A DNA stretch of 64,000 nt from Pseudomonas syringae (GCF_001698815.1 NZ_LGSI01000040.1:188731-252730); one strand, 5' to 3'; numbered from the stretch's first letter, positions 1-10,500 are shown. Program-made: numbers and translations. The notes: generated from the sequence alone by a model not told the origin.

Positions 1-1
1 G

Positions 2-277
2 ATTCTGGCTGACGTCTACCTGACCATGACCGGCGGCCAGACCAGCCTGTCGCTGGCCGGCAATGCCACGGACGGTAATGGCTCCGGCGAAGGTTCGGGC
101 AATAACGCCAGCGAGATTCGTCGTTTGCCGGCCGATCGCGCGCGTTGCCGCGTCATCCGCGCCAGCGAAAGCGAACTGGCCGAGCACGATGTGCGCATGG
201 CGGCTATCGCCAAATCGGCCGGCGCGCCGGCGTTATGGGTGCAGTTGCAGGAAGCTCGGGACCAGGCGTCAGCGTGA
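2..277 (+). CDS. dnaQ: DNA polymerase III epsilon subunit, C-terminal fragment
   Basis: This is the 3' end of a gene that enters from the left edge; the frame is open from base 2 and stops with TGA at 275-277. The readable ~91 residues contain the LADVYLTMTGGQTSLSL segment found after the exonuclease domain of proteobacterial DnaQ. A Gly/Asn/Ser-rich linker follows, then a tail of the type that binds the polymerase alpha subunit. DnaQ is the 3'-5' proofreading subunit of the replicative polymerase. The exonuclease core lies outside the window, so catalytic residues cannot be checked. Identification rests on recognising the C-terminal block. Confidence 0.85.
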   Translation: MLADVYLTMTGGQTSLSLAGNATDGNGSGEGSGNNASEIRRLPADRARCRVIRASESELAEHDVRMAAIAKSAGAPALWVQLQEARDQASA

Positions 278-302
278 TTCTTTCATCCAGCGTAGCGATG
301 TG

Positions 303-887
303 ATGACCTTGCCAAACTCCGCACTGAGCATTCGGGTGGCAGACGAATGCTTCGAGGATTACATCCTCAACAGCGAATTCACCTTCACCGTCAGCGGTTT
401 TGCGTTGGCGCAGGTAGGGCAGAGCGTCGAGCGCTGGGAGATTGAACCGGTCGAGCCTTATTCCAAGAATTACGGCATTGATTCCCAGGAGTTCTGCGAT
501 TATCGAGACGCAGCGGACAGCACCGTGTTGGTTGCGTGGCTGGATGATCGAGCGGTAGGGCATGTGGTGCTGAGCACGCACTGGAACGGCTTTGCCCATA
601 TAGACGAACTGGCGGTTGATGCGTCCGCACGTCGTAACGGGGTTGCCCGGGCGCTGCTGGATGTCGCGCAGTTCTGGAGTCGCAAACAGGATTTGCCGGG
701 GATCATGCTGGAAACCCAGAACAACAATCTGGCTGCCTGCAAGTTGTACGAACGCTGCGGGTTCGTTGTCGGCGGGGTCGATCACATGCGTTATCGCGGC
801 ATTGACCCGCACACCCGGGAAGCAGCGATATTCTGGTACTTGCTGTTCGACGAGGCTGTTAACAAAAACAAGCCGCGTTCAGCCTGA
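303..887 (+). CDS. GNAT acetyltransferase, streptothricin-acetyltransferase-like
   Basis: 194 aa, starting at the ATG 25 bases after the dnaQ stop; the frame is open further upstream but that part overlaps dnaQ in another frame. Residues ~80-165 show the GNAT fold: beta-4 (HIDELAVDASARRNGVARAL) with the acetyl-CoA pyrophosphate loop R-R-N-G-V-A, then LETQNNNLAACKLYERCGF. The pattern LETQ-NN-AAC-YE-GF and the following MRYRGI resemble streptothricin acetyltransferases (Sat) more than ribosomal-protein RimI enzymes. It probably acetylates a primary amine on a small molecule using acetyl-CoA in the cytoplasm. No strong Shine-Dalgarno is visible, so the start is moderately certain. Actual resistance to streptothricin is only an inference. 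Confidence 0.75.
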   Translation: MTLPNSALSIRVADECFEDYILNSEFTFTVSGFALAQVGQSVERWEIEPVEPYSKNYGIDSQEFCDYRDAADSTVLVAWLDDRAVGHVVLSTHWNGFAHIDELAVDASARRNGVARALLDVAQFWSRKQDLPGIMLETQNNNLAACKLYERCGFVVGGVDHMRYRGIDPHTREAAIFWYLLFDEAVNKNKPRSA

Positions 888-942
888 ACAGCCGCTTGCG
901 CTCACGATAAGACGAAGCGATCAAGCGACCCCAGGCCGAGTA

Positions 943-1155
943 TTACTTGGTACGGGTCATCTCTACACCGGACTGAAGCAACTGGAAGACATCTCCGCCC
1001 AAATGTTTGACCCGATCACCGATTGCCAGGCGATAGGTTGATACAGGCTCCGTGCCGTCAGCCGCGGAGGGCTGTGATTCCTGGAACTCATGCACGGAGT
1101 AGACGCGGCCTTCGGCGTCCCTTGCATGAAATTGTCCGACGAGAACTGAAGCCAT
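943..1155 (-). CDS. small conserved hypothetical protein
   Basis: A 70-residue frame read leftwards. Its ATG is preceded by AGAGG about 10 bases upstream, a reasonable ribosome binding site, which favours this frame over the longer overlapping one. The sequence (MASVLVGQFHARDAEGRVYS...) has a beta-rich, SH3-like feel, with a V-H-E-F-Q stretch and a Y-R-L-A-I-G-D segment. There is no signal peptide and no membrane segment. I do not recognise a functional family; similar small proteins occur in fluorescent pseudomonads. It is convergent with the acetyltransferase gene and stands alone. Confidence 0.55.
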   Translation of the reverse strand: MASVLVGQFHARDAEGRVYSVHEFQESQPSAADGTEPVSTYRLAIGDRVKHLGGDVFQLLQSGVEMTRTK

Positions 1156-1460
1156 TTGCTTTGTAACCTCTGAAGATAACCGCTCATTTACTGCTGCATG
1201 CTAACACCGCGCGCCGATAATCTGCGCTGGCTTGTAAGCCGAGTCGCAAGAAAGGTTTATAGCGTTGGCACTCGAGCCTTGTAGACCGCTGTTTTAGCAG
1301 GGAGTTTTCCTGCTGAAAAAAAATATTTCCAGCGGCGGTTTCCCGGGATGCGCCGCCATCTGGCAAAAAATATTGGCACATCCAAACAAGTTAAAGCCGG
1401 TTTTAATCCCTGACTTCATCTATAACTAATGGCTCTTTGAATTCGCAAAAGGAAATCTCC
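1156..1460. other. intergenic region, no supported gene
   Basis: About 305 bases between the small minus-strand gene and the FMN reductase. A 65-codon minus frame exists here but has no ribosome site or recognisable protein. A hairpin with AGCAGG/CCTGCT arms lies near 1298-1312 and is followed by an A run, so it is not a terminator for the plus strand. A TATAAC at 1421 could be a -10 element for the FMN reductase, but no matching -35 is convincing. Confidence 0.4.
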
Positions 1461-2024
1461 ATGAGTCAGGTTTATTCGGTCGCCGTTGTGGTGGGCAGTT
1501 TGCGTGCGGACTCCATTAACCGAAAAGTTGCGCTGGCGCTCGCTGCGCTGGCTCCGGCGAATCTGCAGTTGAAGATTGTCGAGATCGGCGATCTGCCGCT
1601 GTACAACGAAGACATCGATACTGCGACGTCCACGCCTGAGTCTTACGCTGCGTTCCGCCAGCAGATCGCCGCGGCCGATGCGGTCCTGTTCGTCACGCCG
1701 GAATACAACCGCTCGGTGCCCGGCGTCTTGAAAAACGCTATCGACGTCGGCTCCCGGCCGTACGGCAAGAGCGCCTGGAGTGGCAAGCCAGGTGCTGTCA
1801 TCAGCGCTTCGCCAGGCGCTATCGGCGGTTTTGGTGCCAACCACCACTTGCGCCAGTCCCTGGTGTTCCTCAACGTTCCTTGCCTGCAACAGCCGGAAGC
1901 CTACCTGGGCAACGCGGGCACGTTTTTCGACGCGGCCGGAACGCTGTCCGAGCAGACCAAACCCTTCCTGCAAACCTTCATCAATGCCTACGCGGCATGG
2001 GTTGAGCAGAACAAAAAAGCCTGA
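1461..2024 (+). CDS. NAD(P)H-dependent FMN reductase (ChrR/YieF type)
   Basis: 187 aa from the ATG with AAAGGAAA 8 bases upstream; an in-frame ATG 24 bases earlier lacks such a site. The N-terminus V-G-S-L-R-A-D-S-I-N-R-K is the FMN phosphate-binding loop of the flavodoxin-like NADPH_FMN_red fold. The central TPEYNRSVPGVLKNAIDVGS block and the SASPGAIGGFGANHHLRQ stretch complete the ChrR/YieF signature. These soluble tetrameric flavoenzymes reduce quinones, azo dyes or chromate with NAD(P)H and protect against oxidative stress. The gene appears monocistronic; the next gene starts 137 bases later after its own hairpin and ribosome site. Confidence 0.88.
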   Translation: MSQVYSVAVVVGSLRADSINRKVALALAALAPANLQLKIVEIGDLPLYNEDIDTATSTPESYAAFRQQIAAADAVLFVTPEYNRSVPGVLKNAIDVGSRPYGKSAWSGKPGAVISASPGAIGGFGANHHLRQSLVFLNVPCLQQPEAYLGNAGTFFDAAGTLSEQTKPFLQTFINAYAAWVEQNKKA

Positions 2025-2109
2025 AATCCAGTTGCGCTGCCGCACGATAGACCGCTGCTTTATGTAGCGCAGCCCACCTGAATCTTGCCGATAAGCTCCT
2101 TTGTTTCAG

Positions 2110-2136
2110 CCTGTGCCTGGTCAGAAATGGCACAGG
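2110..2136 (+). promoter_or_regulatory. leader hairpin upstream of the first giant toxin gene
   Basis: A perfect 8-bp stem (CCTGTGCC / GGCACAGG) with an 11-base loop ends 25 bases before the ATG at 2162. It is followed by only three T residues, so it is weak as an intrinsic terminator. The second toxin gene also has a stem-loop just before its ribosome site. It may be a weak terminator for the FMN reductase or part of the 5' leader. Confidence 0.45.
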
Positions 2137-2161
2137 CCGGTTTCAGACAAGGAGACTTATC

Positions 2162-5100
2162 ATGTCAGCTTTACCCGCGCCTTATTTTCATCCCGGCCCA
2201 CTCAGGGCGAGATTCGCTCGCGACGTTTCGGACGCTTTCCTCAACGAACGGATCGATGTCCAGGAGCACCGCTGGCTGGAGAGACTGTTCAGCCCATCCC
2301 TGGTTGTCGAGGGCGCGTCAGTCCTGGATTTCCCCCGTCTGGATCAGTTGATAACCGAAGACGGGGTGCCGACGACGGCCGAGATGACCGGCGCATTGCT
2401 GATCAGCCACAGGTCCGGGAATGATCAACGGGTTTACCTCAGCACTTTACTGTATGGCCTTGAGCGATTTGATAATCGCAGGCAGCTGCAGAGTCGTTTA
2501 GGCGAACTGTTTTCCGCTCTGGCAGACAGTCGACCGGCGTATGAGTACCAGCGGGTCGATGACATGTTGTTCAACCCGCGAATGCTGGCAATCATTGATC
2601 AGCAGGCCGATCACCTTCGATCATTAACTCGACACCTGCGGCAGATTCCCTGTTTGCGTACCTCGATGCGTCACGCGCTGGAGCAACAGCTCGCCGACGC
2701 GTTTGCCGGGACGTCGATCAGCGCAACGAGCAACACGCTGGTGCAGGTCATCAAGATGGGAGCGCACCGCACCGACGGTGTCTCAACTCCCACTGTCGTC
2801 AACGTGCAAATCCTACTGGATGTGATGACGCAAGTGTTGACCGGCCATACGTTGCCAGCCGGACAGAGCAGGGCATTCCTTGATTCCAGCGGCCAGCCTG
2901 TTGAGGCGGCGCATGCGTTGCTCTATGAAAAGGCGATAGCGGATGCCGCGCGGAATTTGAAAGACAGCTACGAAGCATTGTTCGGCAACTACATGCGCAA
3001 GTCGCGCGTTGAAGGCTTGACCGCCAGGGAGCGTATCGCAGGTGCGCTGGCTGAAACCTTGCGTCAGCACCTGTTGGCCCAGCGGCAGGACGGCTCACTG
3101 AGCATTGACGAATTTCGCCCGTTGGCAGCGCTGCTGCACCCGAGCGCGAAGCGTTCAGAAACCGACAATACGCCGCGGGTGCAAAAGCTTTGCGTTGTCG
3201 GGACCGATCAGTCCCTGCTGAAGCTGGTCAGCCCACTGCTGGTTGATTTCGGTGCCGAAGGGCCGCCGAACCTCATGCTCTACTCACCGCTCAAGGGGCT
3301 GCGTCGTTTTTCGACGCTAGGGGCAATCAGCGATCATTTTTCCACCGATCAAGGCCGCGCTGAACTGCGGCGTTACCTGTCTCTGGACGACCTTGTCCTG
3401 CTGTCCGCCAGAGGTCCGTTGCGCTTGCAGGCTTACCCTATGGAGCACGCCTTTGCAGACGAGCGAGTCGACGCGGTCCTCGCTTTGCAGCAACGGAATC
3501 TGAGGTTTGTCCTGAGTAAACCATTGCCGGATATTCTCGAAGCCGATGCAATGATCGACGATGCGCTGGACATCCGTCAGTTGATCGACTGTCGATTGCT
3601 GCGCGCCGAGGCTGGCGGACGATGGTCCGACGACGATTCGGCCTTCGTCGACAAGTGGCCGTCGATCTTTCCTGCTCATACCGTCCCGAATCTCCCTGCA
3701 CTTGTTCCCGTTCCGGCAACAGTCGAGACAACGGTCACTGAGACGCCTGTCGCCGCTACCTGGCTTGAACAGTTGGGTGCGCTGGAAAATCAGGTGCAGC
3801 TGTTGGCTGACCTTGATCCTGATATCGAAACCTGTGTTCGTCAGGCCTTGAACGAATATCTGGCGGTACTGCTCGCAGCGCCTGTCGACGCTGCACATGT
3901 CTGGGTGCAATGGGCGGGCGGACCGGCAGCCGGTGCCGCCATCGGATCGAACGTGGCAACTTCGACGCTCCAGCGTTTCAAGCTGACTGATCTTTTGCTG
4001 GAACGACTGAGCGGGCGCCGGCCAGCGCCGTTGCCCGACAGCAGCGTGGCGCTTGTCGAACTCATCCAGGGGCAGCCGGATTCACTGGATCAATTGTGTC
4101 CGGCAATTATCAACCATGTGCTCGAACGCATCGAAACCGGCTTCATCGACGGTTACCTGCAACGCCTCAGCGACCTGGACTCTCGATCCGTGCGCAGGGC
4201 TGGCCAGCAGTTCGATACCCGCGCGCTGGCGGACCGGATCTACTGGCATCTCTTGCGCTTGAGTGGCGATGTTGAAGATCGTCTGGACGGACTCACTCAG
4301 CCGCAGTTGACGATGCTGCAACAGGTTCTGAATTACCCGGAGCGCTCATTGCGTGACCAGTTCGGCGATGCGCAGACGCAAATCTATTTGATGTCGTTGC
4401 ACCATGACCCGGCACTGCCTGCAGTGGCGATGGCTGACGCCTTCCTGTTGCGGCGGCCGGCCCGTCCCGAGGAAGGTGTGGTGTTCTGGTCTGCTATCGG
4501 GGGATTGCGAAAAGGAGCGACTGCTGCCCTCGTCGAATCGAGACTTAATCTCGGTCTGGCAAGAGCCGAAACACGGGAAAAGTGGCTCGGGCTATTTGCC
4601 GAAAAAGACAGGGCGCTGATTCGGGGCTATTTGCAACGGCCGCTGAAATCACCGTTAACCCTGAAACTCAATCCAGTGGATGGCCATTTCCTTCGAGCCT
4701 TGCAGCAACGCAGACTTGATCGCCTGCAAAGCGATGTCAGCCAGGGTTGGCAAAACGCGAAAAAATCTCGAATGCCGGCTTCGCTACTGATCAGTTTTCT
4801 AGACCGGATCCAAGCGGATCAGCGCAGGTTGCCGACCCTTGATTCGCTGACCATAACTGTGCAGGTCATACTGTTTCAGGCTCAGCTGCCTGAGTGGCTC
4901 AAAAACGCAACTGATTCCGACATGCTTGCCTTGGGTAATATGCTGCGGCGTGATGCCCGAAACAGTGATCCGGCAAAAGATTTCCTGGCGGGTATCCCCG
5001 CACTCAGTGCGTTCGCCCACGAATCACTGCGTCACCGGCTCAAAGCTGACTTCCCTGAACAAAACCTCGACCCGGACAACATCTCTATCACTGTCACCCA

Positions 5101-7453
5101 GTACGTGCCGGCACTGGTGCCACTGGGGGAAACGCCGTCGTCGCTAGCCGCAGCCACGATCGTCAACCGGGAAACACTGACCGAGTACGCGCTCAATCAT
5201 TTCTCGCAAATACAAAGCGCGACGCTTTCGGTGGTTTTACCGGCGGCTATCGCTCCTGCCGATCGGCTGACCGCCGGCTATTTCCAGACGCTGGTGCGCG
5301 ATCTCGACGTCGGCGAGCAGTATCAGGCGCTGCTCGCAAGTACTCTGGACCAGAACAACGAAGAATATGCGCTTCGTCGACAGCGTTTCATCGCACAAGC
5401 GCCGTCGCGCATGCTCGTGGCGGCACTGGTGATGAAGCTGAGCGGGCAACTGAGCGACACGGCTTATGACTATCTGAAAAGCCTGTTGGACATGCCGGAC
5501 AGCGTTGCCCGGCAACCCGTCCATGGGCAGGACATTATCTTGCGGCCGCTGCTGTTGATTCCTGCAGCCGATATGCCGGCGGATGCGGCGGCCGGGATGT
5601 TTCTGATTGGCCCTCGGGACGTCACTCAGGGCCCGATTATCCTGCACGCGTTATTCAGTGATCCTTACGCGTTCAAGGAGTACGCCGATCAATCGGCATT
5701 GTTGACGGATTTGCGACAGTCGTCGGCGTTACAGGAGCTGGTGCTGAATCGGGTCGGTCCGCAATTGCGCACTCGTTACGACAACGGCGGCTTTAGCGAA
5801 GCGCACATTCCCTTTGATACCGAGGGATTGTTTGCTGTGCCGTTCGAGGGCAGGGGGCCAGTGGAACTGGCGGATATGCCGCAAAGCGGTAACGTGCTGC
5901 GGTTCCTGTTCGAGGAGACTCTCTGGAGCATCAAAGACATCAGCAAGAAGCAGTCGGTGACAACTGCTCAGGCCGACTGGCGCTCATTTGTTCACCTCAT
6001 GTCCCTTGCTGCGGACCAGTTGCTGTCGTTTGTGCCTGGCAAGATTGGCTTCATGGTCGCCGCCTGGCAAAGCCAGTTGTTGTTCAAAGGCTCTGTGGAG
6101 GCGGTCTACGAGCGCAATTGGGGCAAGGCGGCATCCGAGTTTTCTGCGGCATTGGGCATGTTGGTCTCGTCTCGGCATTCGCTGGAGGAGGTCCAGACCG
6201 AGGACATCATCGACAGCGATCCGGCGCCCAACGCTCCGGCGTTTCCGGAATTCACGTGGCGTAATTCCCGGCTGACTCCCGAGCTGCTGGCCCGCTTGCA
6301 AGCGTTCGAGGCGCGAGACATCGTGCTGGAGGAGCTGCCAAAAGACCCGTTGTACAATCTGTACCGGCATCCGGTTACCGGGAAGCTGTATGCGGCGGTC
6401 GCGGGTCAGGTCTATCAGGTCGAAACCGACTCGAACGCGTGGTTTATCGTCGGGGAACAGGGCAACGGACCCAGGATCAAGCTCAACGAGCGCCAGCAAT
6501 GGGAGCTCGATATCGACTGGGGCTTGCGCGGCGGCGGCAGCATGCTGACGAGCCTGAAGGTCATCAGGACGGATTTCGTCGTCGATGAAGCCATCGTCAT
6601 CGAAGCCCGCGGGATCAAGGAAATTCGCCGCCTCTATCGCAATCGGGTGGTGATGATCGATGAGGCCCGTCGCCATGCCATTCGGTATGCCGAGGATTGC
6701 CTCTTGAACCTCACGCCGGTCCAGCCTGAGGGAGACCTGAGGGTTGAAGTGCGGCAGATGATCATGGATTTCTTTGGGGTGCAAAGCCCCAGCCCGGAGT
6801 TGCTCGCAGCGATACACACGATTGTGACTGATCTCTACCTGGGCATCAGTGACGCCTCGCTGTCCACGTTTTCGTCCATCCGCTACGTCACGGGGTCCAA
6901 CAAGCCAGGGGTCGAGTCAACCCAGGCGTTTATTTTCAGAAGCGATCCGCTGCGCCGTATCTACCTGACCGAGCGTTTTTTCGAGACGCCGCCGTTTCGA
7001 CTTAAACCCCAGGGAGGGATGCATGGAAGTTTCAATGTTGGCGCCCATTATCGAGCAGCCTCGTTGCTCCATGAGGTGTCGCACCTGGTCAACGATACGC
7101 ATGACATCGCCTACGTCGAATCAAGCGCGCCCTTCGTTGATTTGCTCGCCGACCCGCTCTCGCCGGAGGACACATTCAGGGAAGACCTTGAGTTTCTTCG
7201 GACGCGGACCTTGTCGCATCTGGCTGATCCCGTGCACTTGTTTGTCAGGTATGACAGATCACTCTGGCGTGATCTCAACGACTGGGACGGCGCTGGTAAA
7301 CAGGCTGTGCTGCGCATAACCGGGAAAGAGACACTGGAGCAGGCGCGCAACGTATTCCTCAATGATGCCCAGAAGCGCAGCGAGATCATCCTCAACAACG
7401 CCGACTCGGTGACCTGGCTAGTCATGAACCTTGGGCGCAGACGTTTTAGCTGA
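2162..7453 (+). CDS. giant ToxA_N (dermonecrotic)-type toxin with M35-like metallopeptidase C-terminus
   Basis: 1763 aa, ATG preceded by AAGGAGA. No signal peptide or obvious transmembrane helix at the N-terminus. Four copies of a module (an LL-I-x strand, aromatic strand, GL-RF, then a helix) start near residues 80, 360, 760 and 1145. The fourth sits in the region typical of Pseudomonas ToxA_N/DUF6543 proteins (YDNGGFSEAHIPFD, then WGKAASEFSAALGML). The VAGQVYQVETD and GLRGGG linker follows. Near the C-terminus RRIYLTERFF leads into HEVSH (H1637, E1638, H1641), then T-H-D-I-A-Y with D1648, then NNADS at 1745-1749. This order matches aspzincin (M35) peptidases: FF segment, HExxH, GTxDxxY, NADSY. 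I infer a zinc endopeptidase effector delivered by a toxin-like carrier. Export route and target are unknown; no secretion genes lie nearby. Confidence 0.75.
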   Translation: MSALPAPYFHPGPLRARFARDVSDAFLNERIDVQEHRWLERLFSPSLVVEGASVLDFPRLDQLITEDGVPTTAEMTGALLISHRSGNDQRVYLSTLLYGLERFDNRRQLQSRLGELFSALADSRPAYEYQRVDDMLFNPRMLAIIDQQADHLRSLTRHLRQIPCLRTSMRHALEQQLADAFAGTSISATSNTLVQVIKMGAHRTDGVSTPTVVNVQILLDVMTQVLTGHTLPAGQSRAFLDSSGQPVEAAHALLYEKAIADAARNLKDSYEALFGNYMRKSRVEGLTARERIAGALAETLRQHLLAQRQDGSLSIDEFRPLAALLHPSAKRSETDNTPRVQKLCVVGTDQSLLKLVSPLLVDFGAEGPPNLMLYSPLKGLRRFSTLGAISDHFSTDQGRAELRRYLSLDDLVLLSARGPLRLQAYPMEHAFADERVDAVLALQQRNLRFVLSKPLPDILEADAMIDDALDIRQLIDCRLLRAEAGGRWSDDDSAFVDKWPSIFPAHTVPNLPALVPVPATVETTVTETPVAATWLEQLGALENQVQLLADLDPDIETCVRQALNEYLAVLLAAPVDAAHVWVQWAGGPAAGAAIGSNVATSTLQRFKLTDLLLERLSGRRPAPLPDSSVALVELIQGQPDSLDQLCPAIINHVLERIETGFIDGYLQRLSDLDSRSVRRAGQQFDTRALADRIYWHLLRLSGDVEDRLDGLTQPQLTMLQQVLNYPERSLRDQFGDAQTQIYLMSLHHDPALPAVAMADAFLLRRPARPEEGVVFWSAIGGLRKGATAALVESRLNLGLARAETREKWLGLFAEKDRALIRGYLQRPLKSPLTLKLNPVDGHFLRALQQRRLDRLQSDVSQGWQNAKKSRMPASLLISFLDRIQADQRRLPTLDSLTITVQVILFQAQLPEWLKNATDSDMLALGNMLRRDARNSDPAKDFLAGIPALSAFAHESLRHRLKADFPEQNLDPDNISITVTQYVPALVPLGETPSSLAAATIVNRETLTEYALNHFSQIQSATLSVVLPAAIAPADRLTAGYFQTLVRDLDVGEQYQALLASTLDQNNEEYALRRQRFIAQAPSRMLVAALVMKLSGQLSDTAYDYLKSLLDMPDSVARQPVHGQDIILRPLLLIPAADMPADAAAGMFLIGPRDVTQGPIILHALFSDPYAFKEYADQSALLTDLRQSSALQELVLNRVGPQLRTRYDNGGFSEAHIPFDTEGLFAVPFEGRGPVELADMPQSGNVLRFLFEETLWSIKDISKKQSVTTAQADWRSFVHLMSLAADQLLSFVPGKIGFMVAAWQSQLLFKGSVEAVYERNWGKAASEFSAALGMLVSSRHSLEEVQTEDIIDSDPAPNAPAFPEFTWRNSRLTPELLARLQAFEARDIVLEELPKDPLYNLYRHPVTGKLYAAVAGQVYQVETDSNAWFIVGEQGNGPRIKLNERQQWELDIDWGLRGGGSMLTSLKVIRTDFVVDEAIVIEARGIKEIRRLYRNRVVMIDEARRHAIRYAEDCLLNLTPVQPEGDLRVEVRQMIMDFFGVQSPSPELLAAIHTIVTDLYLGISDASLSTFSSIRYVTGSNKPGVESTQAFIFRSDPLRRIYLTERFFETPPFRLKPQGGMHGSFNVGAHYRAASLLHEVSHLVNDTHDIAYVESSAPFVDLLADPLSPEDTFREDLEFLRTRTLSHLADPVHLFVRYDRSLWRDLNDWDGAGKQAVLRITGKETLEQARNVFLNDAQKRSEIILNNADSVTWLVMNLGRRRFS

Positions 7454-7551
7454 AAACGTCCCTCCGTTGCTCCCGGCTTGCGCTTACCCGCACTGCTTTA
7501 TGTATGGAACGTCTGCCGGGGGGCATGGATAAACTTCCTGTTTTTTGTTCA

Positions 7552-7583
7552 GACCCTGCGCTGCCAAGGGCGCAGGGTCTTTT
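7552..7583 (+). terminator. intrinsic terminator or attenuator between the toxin genes
   Basis: A 9-bp stem (GACCCTGCG / CGCAGGGTC) with a short loop is followed directly by TTTT at 7580-7583. It ends only 15 bases before the ATG of the second toxin, just upstream of its AAGGAG site. It should stop transcripts from the first toxin, or act as an attenuator in the second gene's leader. Confidence 0.7.
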
Positions 7584-7598
7584 CATAAGGAGCTTGTC

Positions 7599-10500
7599 AT
7601 GCCATTGGCATCCATCAACTATTTCTCCAGCGACGCGCTCCGGGCGAACTACGTCGCAGATCTGGACCGCGCGCTGGCTCTGGCGCAAATCGATTCACGG
7701 CAGCATCAATGGCTCGGCAGGCTGGCCGAACCTGCGCAACCCGCTCAAAGCGTTGACGGTCCACGCGTCGATCGATTGGTCATCGATAACGGCGCAGTTC
7801 CTGCTGCGGAGCTGGCGGCCACGCTGCTGTTGAGTGACCACACGTCCCGCGACCACACCCTATTCCTGCACACCCAGCTCAACGGACTGGAGCGGTTCCC
7901 CAGCCGCGAGCAGTTGGTCCGAATGCTCAATGCTCGTTTCAGGTTGCCACATACGGCTGTACTCCCATGGGAATATGAATCGGTCGAAGGTGATCCTTTT
8001 GAGCGGCGCATGCACGCCATCATCCACCAGCACGGACAAAGCCTGGAGGTTTTCGCGACCCACCTGGTGATGCTGCCTTCGCTGCATGTGGCGGTGGGCT
8101 GCGCGTTGCAGGATTGCCTTGAGCGCGCGCTGCCGGACACGACAGTGAATGTGTTCAACCATCTGCTGCAAATCGTTCAGGTTGCAGGGCTCTCCGGTGT
8201 TGCTACCCATCCTCTGGTATTGGGGACGCAGTCCCTGGCCGAGGCTGCAATGGATGCGTATGTCCAGAAACCTGCCGAGCCTGCTGTGCAGAGACGATTC
8301 CTGGACACCATGGGTCGGGTGCTGACCACGCTTGAGGCGCAGCCGTTTGTGGATGCGCTTACAGAGGTTCGCGGGGCGACCAAGGATTGTTTCGAGGAAC
8401 TGCTGGAGAACTTCTGGCTCAGCCCGGTTAGCGGTGGCGGTACCCGGCGCGACTTCGGGACGCGACTGTTGGCGGACAGTTTTCGCCATCATTTGTTGAG
8501 CAGTCTGCAGGCCGGGAGTATTTCCAGGGATGAATGGGTTCACTTGCGCCGATTGCATCCCGAGTCCGGCACCGACGGGAGCGCAGAACAACCTGCGACG
8601 GCCAGACTTTCCGTATCGATTGCAGGCGCGGAGCCGGTGAAGCTGGCGGGCGTAATCCTGATCGATGTGACTGCGGAGGGATTGTCCGGCCTGCTGTTGT
8701 TTTCAGCCAGGCATGGGCTGCGCCGTTTCGCTGGCCTCGGGCAGGTAATCGAGCATTTGACATCGACGGCTGGCCGGACGGAGATGCTGCAATATACATC
8801 GCTCAATGACCACGCATTGCTGCACGCGCAGGGCCAATTGCAACTGCGCCTGGACCCGATTGAGCGACGGCTGTTCAGCGATGCAATGGACTCGATCATC
8901 GCCTGGCAGAAACGCAATCTGGCGTACGCCATCGACCTGCCTTGCAGTCAGGCCAACAAGGCTGCGGTGGTGATCGACGATGCGTTGGATGTTCGTCACT
9001 TGCTCAATCCAGGGCTTGTTTCCCCAGATAGTTCCGGCCGCTGGGGCGACAAAGCAATTGCTCCCGGACACGCGAGCCAACCGGTTGCGGTGCGCGCCGA
9101 CTCCTTCGGACCGGACGCTATTGGTGGTGCCGTGGCTGTGGACACCTGGCAGAACTATCTCAATGCCGTTGAGCAGCAAATCGATCGAACCGGCGGCCTA
9201 TATCCCGGTGCTGCTGATTGCGCACGCCATGTTCTGAACCGTTATCTGTCGATCTTTACCACGCTGAAACCTGACGCTCGTGATCTCTGGGTACAGCCCG
9301 TCGGTGAACCTCCGGTAAACATGCTGAATCTGCTGCTGGAGAAAGTAACCGGCCATTTCACTGGGCAATTGCCGGACCATTGCCAGGTATTCAGCGCAGC
9401 TTCTGCAGCCGCAGAACAACTCCCGCAGACGGCACTGACAGCCGGCATACTGGCGCACATTCTGGATCTGGCCGATATCGGGTTTCGGCAAGCTCTGACC
9501 TGGCAGGCGCGACACGCTCGCAATGGCCAGCTGCGCGATCTGGACACCCGGTTGCTGCCCAGCCAAGCGGGCAGCAGAATGCGCGGTAACCTGCTGCGCC
9601 TTGCCTTGCGCGTGGAAAAACGCTTTGGCGACTTGAGTGCCAGATCGTTGGGCATGTTCGAGCAGGTTCTGGACCGACCGACCTTGAGCCTGCGCGCCCA
9701 CTGGGGCGACGCCATTGCCGAGGTGTACACGCTGCATGTCGGGTATCAACCGGAGGCGCGCACAGCCGTCATGACCAACGCGTTCGTCCTGCGTCAGCCA
9801 CTGGACGCTGAGGGCAAACTGCTGCTGTGCTCGCCGCCTGTCGGCTTGCGAGAGCACCCAACGCGATCCGATCTGGAAGCGCTGATCCAGCAGAGACTGG
9901 CTGATCCCGCGACCCGCTCGGAGTGGCTGGACTGCTTCAGTTCACCGGCCAGGCAGCGGCTCCAGGCTCATTTGCAGCAATCCTTGCCGATCACCGTCGG
10001 ACTGGAGCGCATTGACGAACACTTTATCGAGCATCTCCAGGATGCAGAGCTGGACCGGCAGATCAAGGAAGTCGAAGCCGCCTGTGACGATGCCGTGCGC
10101 TGGCAGGCGGACGCTGCTCTGACAGGCGCGCTGATCCGCACGGCAAATGCCAGTGACCAGCTGCGCGGGTTGAAGGACGCGCTGGCATATGCCGTTGAGG
10201 TCTCGCTGTTCACGGCAGTTTTGCCAAACTGGATAAACCGCGCCAGTGTCGAGGATCTTTTAACGCTCAGTACGCTGTTGGTCAGTGCTTACATAGTGCA
10301 AGGCGCCGATCAGGACTTCATGTTTGATATCCCGAGTCTGGAGACACATGCCTATGAGCTGCTAAGCGCTCGGCTGGAGAAGGATTTCGCCGGGCAGTCC
10401 CTCGATCCGAACCGGATTCTGATCAGCCTGACCCATTACCTCATCGCGCCATCGCTGCTCGGCGAGATTCCGTCCTCGGTGCCTGCGGCCACTCAGGTCC

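Noticed and set aside
1184..1381. 65-codon minus-strand frame before the FMN reductase
   Set aside because: No ribosome site, no recognisable sequence, overlaps a hairpin.
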